Below, one piece after another: positions 33,871-36,530 of a stretch of DNA of 36,530 nt. The translations under genes were made by a program, and so were the position numbers. The notes beneath the pieces were generated by a model, which saw nothing but the letters and a program-made list of their open reading frames with translations, searched no databases and was not told the DNA's origin. How positions within the stretch are numbered: position 1 is the first letter of the stretch; each line of letters opens with the position of its first letter. The stretch comes from Chlorobium sp. (lineage in GTDB: Bacteria > Bacteroidota > Chlorobiia > Chlorobiales > Chlorobiaceae), in contig SZXX01000036.1 in NCBI GenBank assembly GCA_005843825.1, positions 1-36,530 on the forward strand. Direction: 5' to 3'.

Positions 33871-35514
33871 ATGGCAAAAAAACAGCACATCAGCCAACCA
33901 TCTGACGGCTCTCGGTTGAGCAGAGTGGATAACCAATCTACCTCAAAGGAGATGCACCGGATAATCCAGGAGCTCTCACTTCACCAGATCGAACTTGAAC
34001 AACAGCAGAAGGAGCTTGAAAAGCGTCTTTCCCGATATATTGATCTTTATGAGTCGGCTCCTTTAGGCTATCTCACCCTTACTCGCGACGGCAGGATTGT
34101 GGAGGCGAACAGGACCGCAATAAATATGATAGCTGCTGGGTGCGGGCAGTTAACAGGTATTCCATTCAAAAGATTTGTTGCCGCTGAAAACCATTCTGCC
34201 ATAGAGGCATTGCTTGATGGCGTTTTCAGCACGAGAGTACCTGCAATCGGTGAGGTTATACTTTTACCCGCTGATATCAGGCCGCAACAACACTCTCCCC
34301 AATGCCTTACTGTTCAGATTTCTTTTCAGATTGATGCTTTCACGAGTGACAGTTCCAATCAATGCAGGGTTATTCTGACGGACATTACCGATCGAAAGCA
34401 GGCAGTCGAGGATGGGAAGCAAATAAGATCGGCTTTTCTCAGCAATGTAAGCCATGAATTACGATCTCCGATAAATGGCATTCTTGGCTTGGCAGATCTG
34501 CTGAAAAGCCCTGATATAAGCCAGGATGAACAGTTAAAATATATCGGGCTTATCCGCCATGCCGCAGAGATCCTTCTGCATCTCGTCAATGATCTCATTG
34601 ATATTTCACGTATTGAGGCCGGACAGATAAAGCTGCAGATTACTCAAACAATGATCAACCCTCTCCTGCGTGAACTTCATGCTTTTTTCGAGGTTCAAAC
34701 CCAAAAAAAGGGGTTGCATTTTCACTGCACAACAGGACTTGAGGATAGTGACAGCATTATTGAGACCGATCGTTTAAGAGTAAGTCAGATATTGATAAAC
34801 CTCATCCATAATGCGCTGAAGTTTACTGATAAAGGAAGCATTCATATCGGGTATAGCAAAAAAGATGGTATGCTTGAGTTTTATTGTGTTGATTCAGGAT
34901 GCGGGATTCCACCTGATATGAAAGAGAGGATTTTCGATCGTTTCCAGCAGGTTGATAACACCACAATCCTGAATAACGAGGGGGTAGGGCTCGGATTGAA
35001 CATTTCGAAATCATTGACTTCATTGCTGGGCGGCACTATCGGTGTCGAATCAGAAGAGGGAAAGGGAAGCAGATTTTTTTTCACACTGCCCTACAATCCT
35101 CCAAAAGCTGCACCTTCTCCCATTTTACTGGAGCTTGCCCGTTCATTACCCGGGATAACAATTCTCCTGGCTGAAGATGACAAGGTGAACGCTCTTCTGA
35201 TGAATGCGATTCTGAAAAACGAAAACATGACCATCATAACAGCCGAAAACGGCCTGGCTGCATTGCAACTTGCAGAAAATCATCCGGAAATCAATCTGGT
35301 TCTTATGGACATCAATATGCCGGTTATGAACGGTTACGATGCAACAAGCAGGATCAAACAGCTCCGGCCAGAACTTCCGGTTATCGCACAAACAGCACTT
35401 ACTACACATGAGGAGCGGGAAATGGCTAAAAAGGCTGGATGTGACGGATTTATCGCTAAGCCTATCAAAAAGAATGAACTCCTTGAAATGATAAATAAGC
35501 TGCTTAACCAGTGA
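33871..35514 (+). CDS. PAS-domain hybrid histidine kinase with C-terminal receiver
   Basis: A 547-residue soluble protein. An N-terminal coiled coil (ELSLHQIELEQQQKELEKRL) precedes a PAS domain (ESAPLGYLTLTRDGRIVEAN), then HisKA with FLSNVSHELRSPINGIL (His195), ATPase (NLIHNALKFTDKG, DSGCGIPPD, GVGLGLNISKSL) and a receiver (LLAEDDKVNALL; phospho-acceptor Asp480 in VLMDINMPVMNG). No membrane segments and no output domain, so it probably feeds a phosphorelay through an unlinked Hpt protein. Its stop TGA lies in the first unit of a CAGTGAA/CAGTGGG heptamer array. Confidence 0.93.
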   Translation: MAKKQHISQPSDGSRLSRVDNQSTSKEMHRIIQELSLHQIELEQQQKELEKRLSRYIDLYESAPLGYLTLTRDGRIVEANRTAINMIAAGCGQLTGIPFKRFVAAENHSAIEALLDGVFSTRVPAIGEVILLPADIRPQQHSPQCLTVQISFQIDAFTSDSSNQCRVILTDITDRKQAVEDGKQIRSAFLSNVSHELRSPINGILGLADLLKSPDISQDEQLKYIGLIRHAAEILLHLVNDLIDISRIEAGQIKLQITQTMINPLLRELHAFFEVQTQKKGLHFHCTTGLEDSDSIIETDRLRVSQILINLIHNALKFTDKGSIHIGYSKKDGMLEFYCVDSGCGIPPDMKERIFDRFQQVDNTTILNNEGVGLGLNISKSLTSLLGGTIGVESEEGKGSRFFFTLPYNPPKAAPSPILLELARSLPGITILLAEDDKVNALLMNAILKNENMTIITAENGLAALQLAENHPEINLVLMDINMPVMNGYDATSRIKQLRPELPVIAQTALTTHEEREMAKKAGCDGFIAKPIKKNELLEMINKLLNQ

Positions 35515-35636
35515 ACAGTGGGCAGTGGGGAGTCGGCAGTTAGAGAGAAGAATAGGGCCTTTAGGACTTATTCTTTTTGCTGGAGGATTTACAGGGAGAT
35601 TTCTCACTGCGTTTCGAAATGACAGTGGAGGGATTG
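35509..35636 (+). repeat. Composite intergenic repeat, copy I
   Basis: Heptamers CAGTGAA, CAGTGGG, CAGTGGG, GAGTCGG, CAGTTAG (35510-35544), then AGAAGAATAGGGCCTTTAGG with one decamer, TTCTTTTTGCTGGAGGATTT, and the segment AGGGAGATTTCTCACTGCG plus TTTCGAAATGACAGTGGAGGG. The remaining 35637-35811 contains GTTGAATGCAGT, also present at 6369, and reading frames on both strands that I do not recognise. Confidence 0.8.
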
Positions 35637-35811
35637 AATTTAGAGTTGAATGCAGTGGGGCCATCCCCTGCCAGCCCGAGTTCTTGCCTGACTGCTGATA
35701 ACAATTCAAAAAGAAGACCCGGGATGGGCAACCGCATGGCAAGCAACTTTGCGATGCTGTTTGCCATGCTCAAGGCCTTTCTGCAATAACGTTACAATAT
35801 CCCCAATTCTC

Positions 35812-36471
35812 TTAGTGGCATGAAGCGCAGCTTGCCTTTGTCCGGCGATGTAATTCGTCGTTCGGGGCTCCGTTGTTTACTGGTTGGCTGCTGCTGGTAT
35901 TTCCAATGGAATTGAATCCCGGGCTTGCAGGCTCTTCAGATTCCTGCAAGCGGGAAGCAGGAGGCTCAGACGCTTGTTTCTCGTTATCATCCTCTTCGAA
36001 GTCGTGCCGCTGGGATTGTTCAACATCTGCCGTTGCATTGTCATTCGCTGCCGGGACTTCATCATCAAGTAGTTCCTGCGAACTGGCAATCTCTTTTCCG
36101 GAAGTCAGAACGGACGAAGACGGCTGAAAGTGGGCGTAGGTGCCTATGGCAACACATGATGTTACAATCACTGTAACCAGCAGCTCTGCGGGACGGCGAA
36201 ACCCTTCGGCTTTCTTCTTCGTGAGATATGATAAAAAAGCTGTCCGGTTGACGAAAAAAAGATGGTAAAGAGCAAAAAGGGTAAAAACAAGACTGAAGAT
36301 AATATGCTGATTCAGCCATGCAGGTTTTGTGAGGCCACCGAAACTCGTTACAAAACCAGAAGCACTTACGCCCGGATAAACGTAGAGGATCACTCCTGAA
36401 ATGAGCAGAATCAAAAAAGAGAGAAACAGGGTATAGCTTGTAAGTATTCGCCAGCTGAAAGACTTTTTCAT
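35812..36471 (-). CDS. Small membrane protein (DUF4405/cytochrome-b-like) ending in a C-terminal CxxCH motif
   Basis: A 219-residue protein. Three membrane helices in the first 125 residues: LFLSFLILLISGVILYVY, HIIFSLVFTLFALYHLFF (two His 14 residues apart, as for a b-haem or the DUF4405 pattern) and LLVTVIVTSCVAIGTYAHF. Then a long, acidic, Ser/Gln-rich linker of low complexity (about 126-205), and last KASCASCH immediately followed by TAA. CASCH is a canonical covalent haem c attachment site, but no residues follow for a distal ligand. It may be a tail-displayed electron-transfer haem, or a truncated c-type cytochrome. No partner gene is visible before the window edge. Confidence 0.75.
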   Translation of the reverse strand: MKKSFSWRILTSYTLFLSFLILLISGVILYVYPGVSASGFVTSFGGLTKPAWLNQHIIFSLVFTLFALYHLFFVNRTAFLSYLTKKKAEGFRRPAELLVTVIVTSCVAIGTYAHFQPSSSVLTSGKEIASSQELLDDEVPAANDNATADVEQSQRHDFEEDDNEKQASEPPASRLQESEEPASPGFNSIGNTSSSQPVNNGAPNDELHRRTKASCASCH

Positions 36472-36530
36472 CGTTTGTCGCCATTAAATCATCGTTATAA
36501 GTACACCACACTCTAGCAGCCTGTCGGAAT

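Noticed and set aside
475-35636. CRISPR array interpretation of the repeats
   Set aside because: Units are 7-10 bases, tandem without unique spacers, dispersed over many gaps, and there are no cas genes.
35577-35789. 70-codon open frames on both strands beside repeat copy I
   Set aside because: The plus frame begins inside the cassette and translates the GAGATTTCTC module; the rest resembles no family I know and has no ribosome binding site. Treated as non-coding or relic DNA.

Overview
The window most likely comes from a green sulfur bacterium (Chlorobiaceae, Chlorobium/Pelodictyon type). That is an inference from gene content: a biotin-dependent carboxylase next to a class I fumarase (enzymes that fit a reductive TCA cycle), a SAF-less NeuB paired with a KdsC-like phosphatase, a PEP-CTERM surface protein, moderate GC, and dense short intergenic repeats of a style I associate with this group. 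No rRNA, tRNA, CRISPR array or complete insertion sequence was seen.

Left part (1-12.1 kb, all minus strand): the 5' part of umuD runs off the left edge. A tightly overlapped three-gene heavy-metal RND efflux operon follows (outer-membrane channel, adaptor, pump). Next come thioredoxin reductase, two tandem near-identical thioredoxins, and dnaE for the replicative polymerase.

Middle (12.3-28.8 kb): a GH65 disaccharide phosphorylase (minus) diverges from a zinc-ribbon/leucine-rich-repeat protein (plus). Then come the carboxylase, fumarase and a universal stress protein (minus). Two plus-strand genes follow: a kinase/P-loop fusion, and a PEP-CTERM protein with a near-consensus sigma-54 promoter and a strong terminator. 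A minus-strand block then holds a ferritin-like/VIT1 iron protein, htpG, the NeuB-like synthase, the KdsC-like phosphatase and inorganic pyrophosphatase.

Right part (29.2-36.5 kb): prfC, a histidine kinase/NtrC-type regulator operon and a PAS hybrid histidine kinase (all plus), then a small membrane protein (minus) that ends exactly at a CxxCH haem motif.

The most unusual signal is not a gene. Nearly every larger intergenic gap carries a mosaic cassette built from the same modules in roughly the same order: a GTGCTGA heptamer array, a GGCAGT-type heptamer array, a CTATAGGACT decamer array, and a GAGATTTCTC...TTCGAAATGACA segment. All clear decamer copies point the same way regardless of gene direction. 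Several plus-strand genes take their stop codon from the cassette, and one heptamer array sits in frame inside the carboxylase gene, in the one orientation that has no stop codons.
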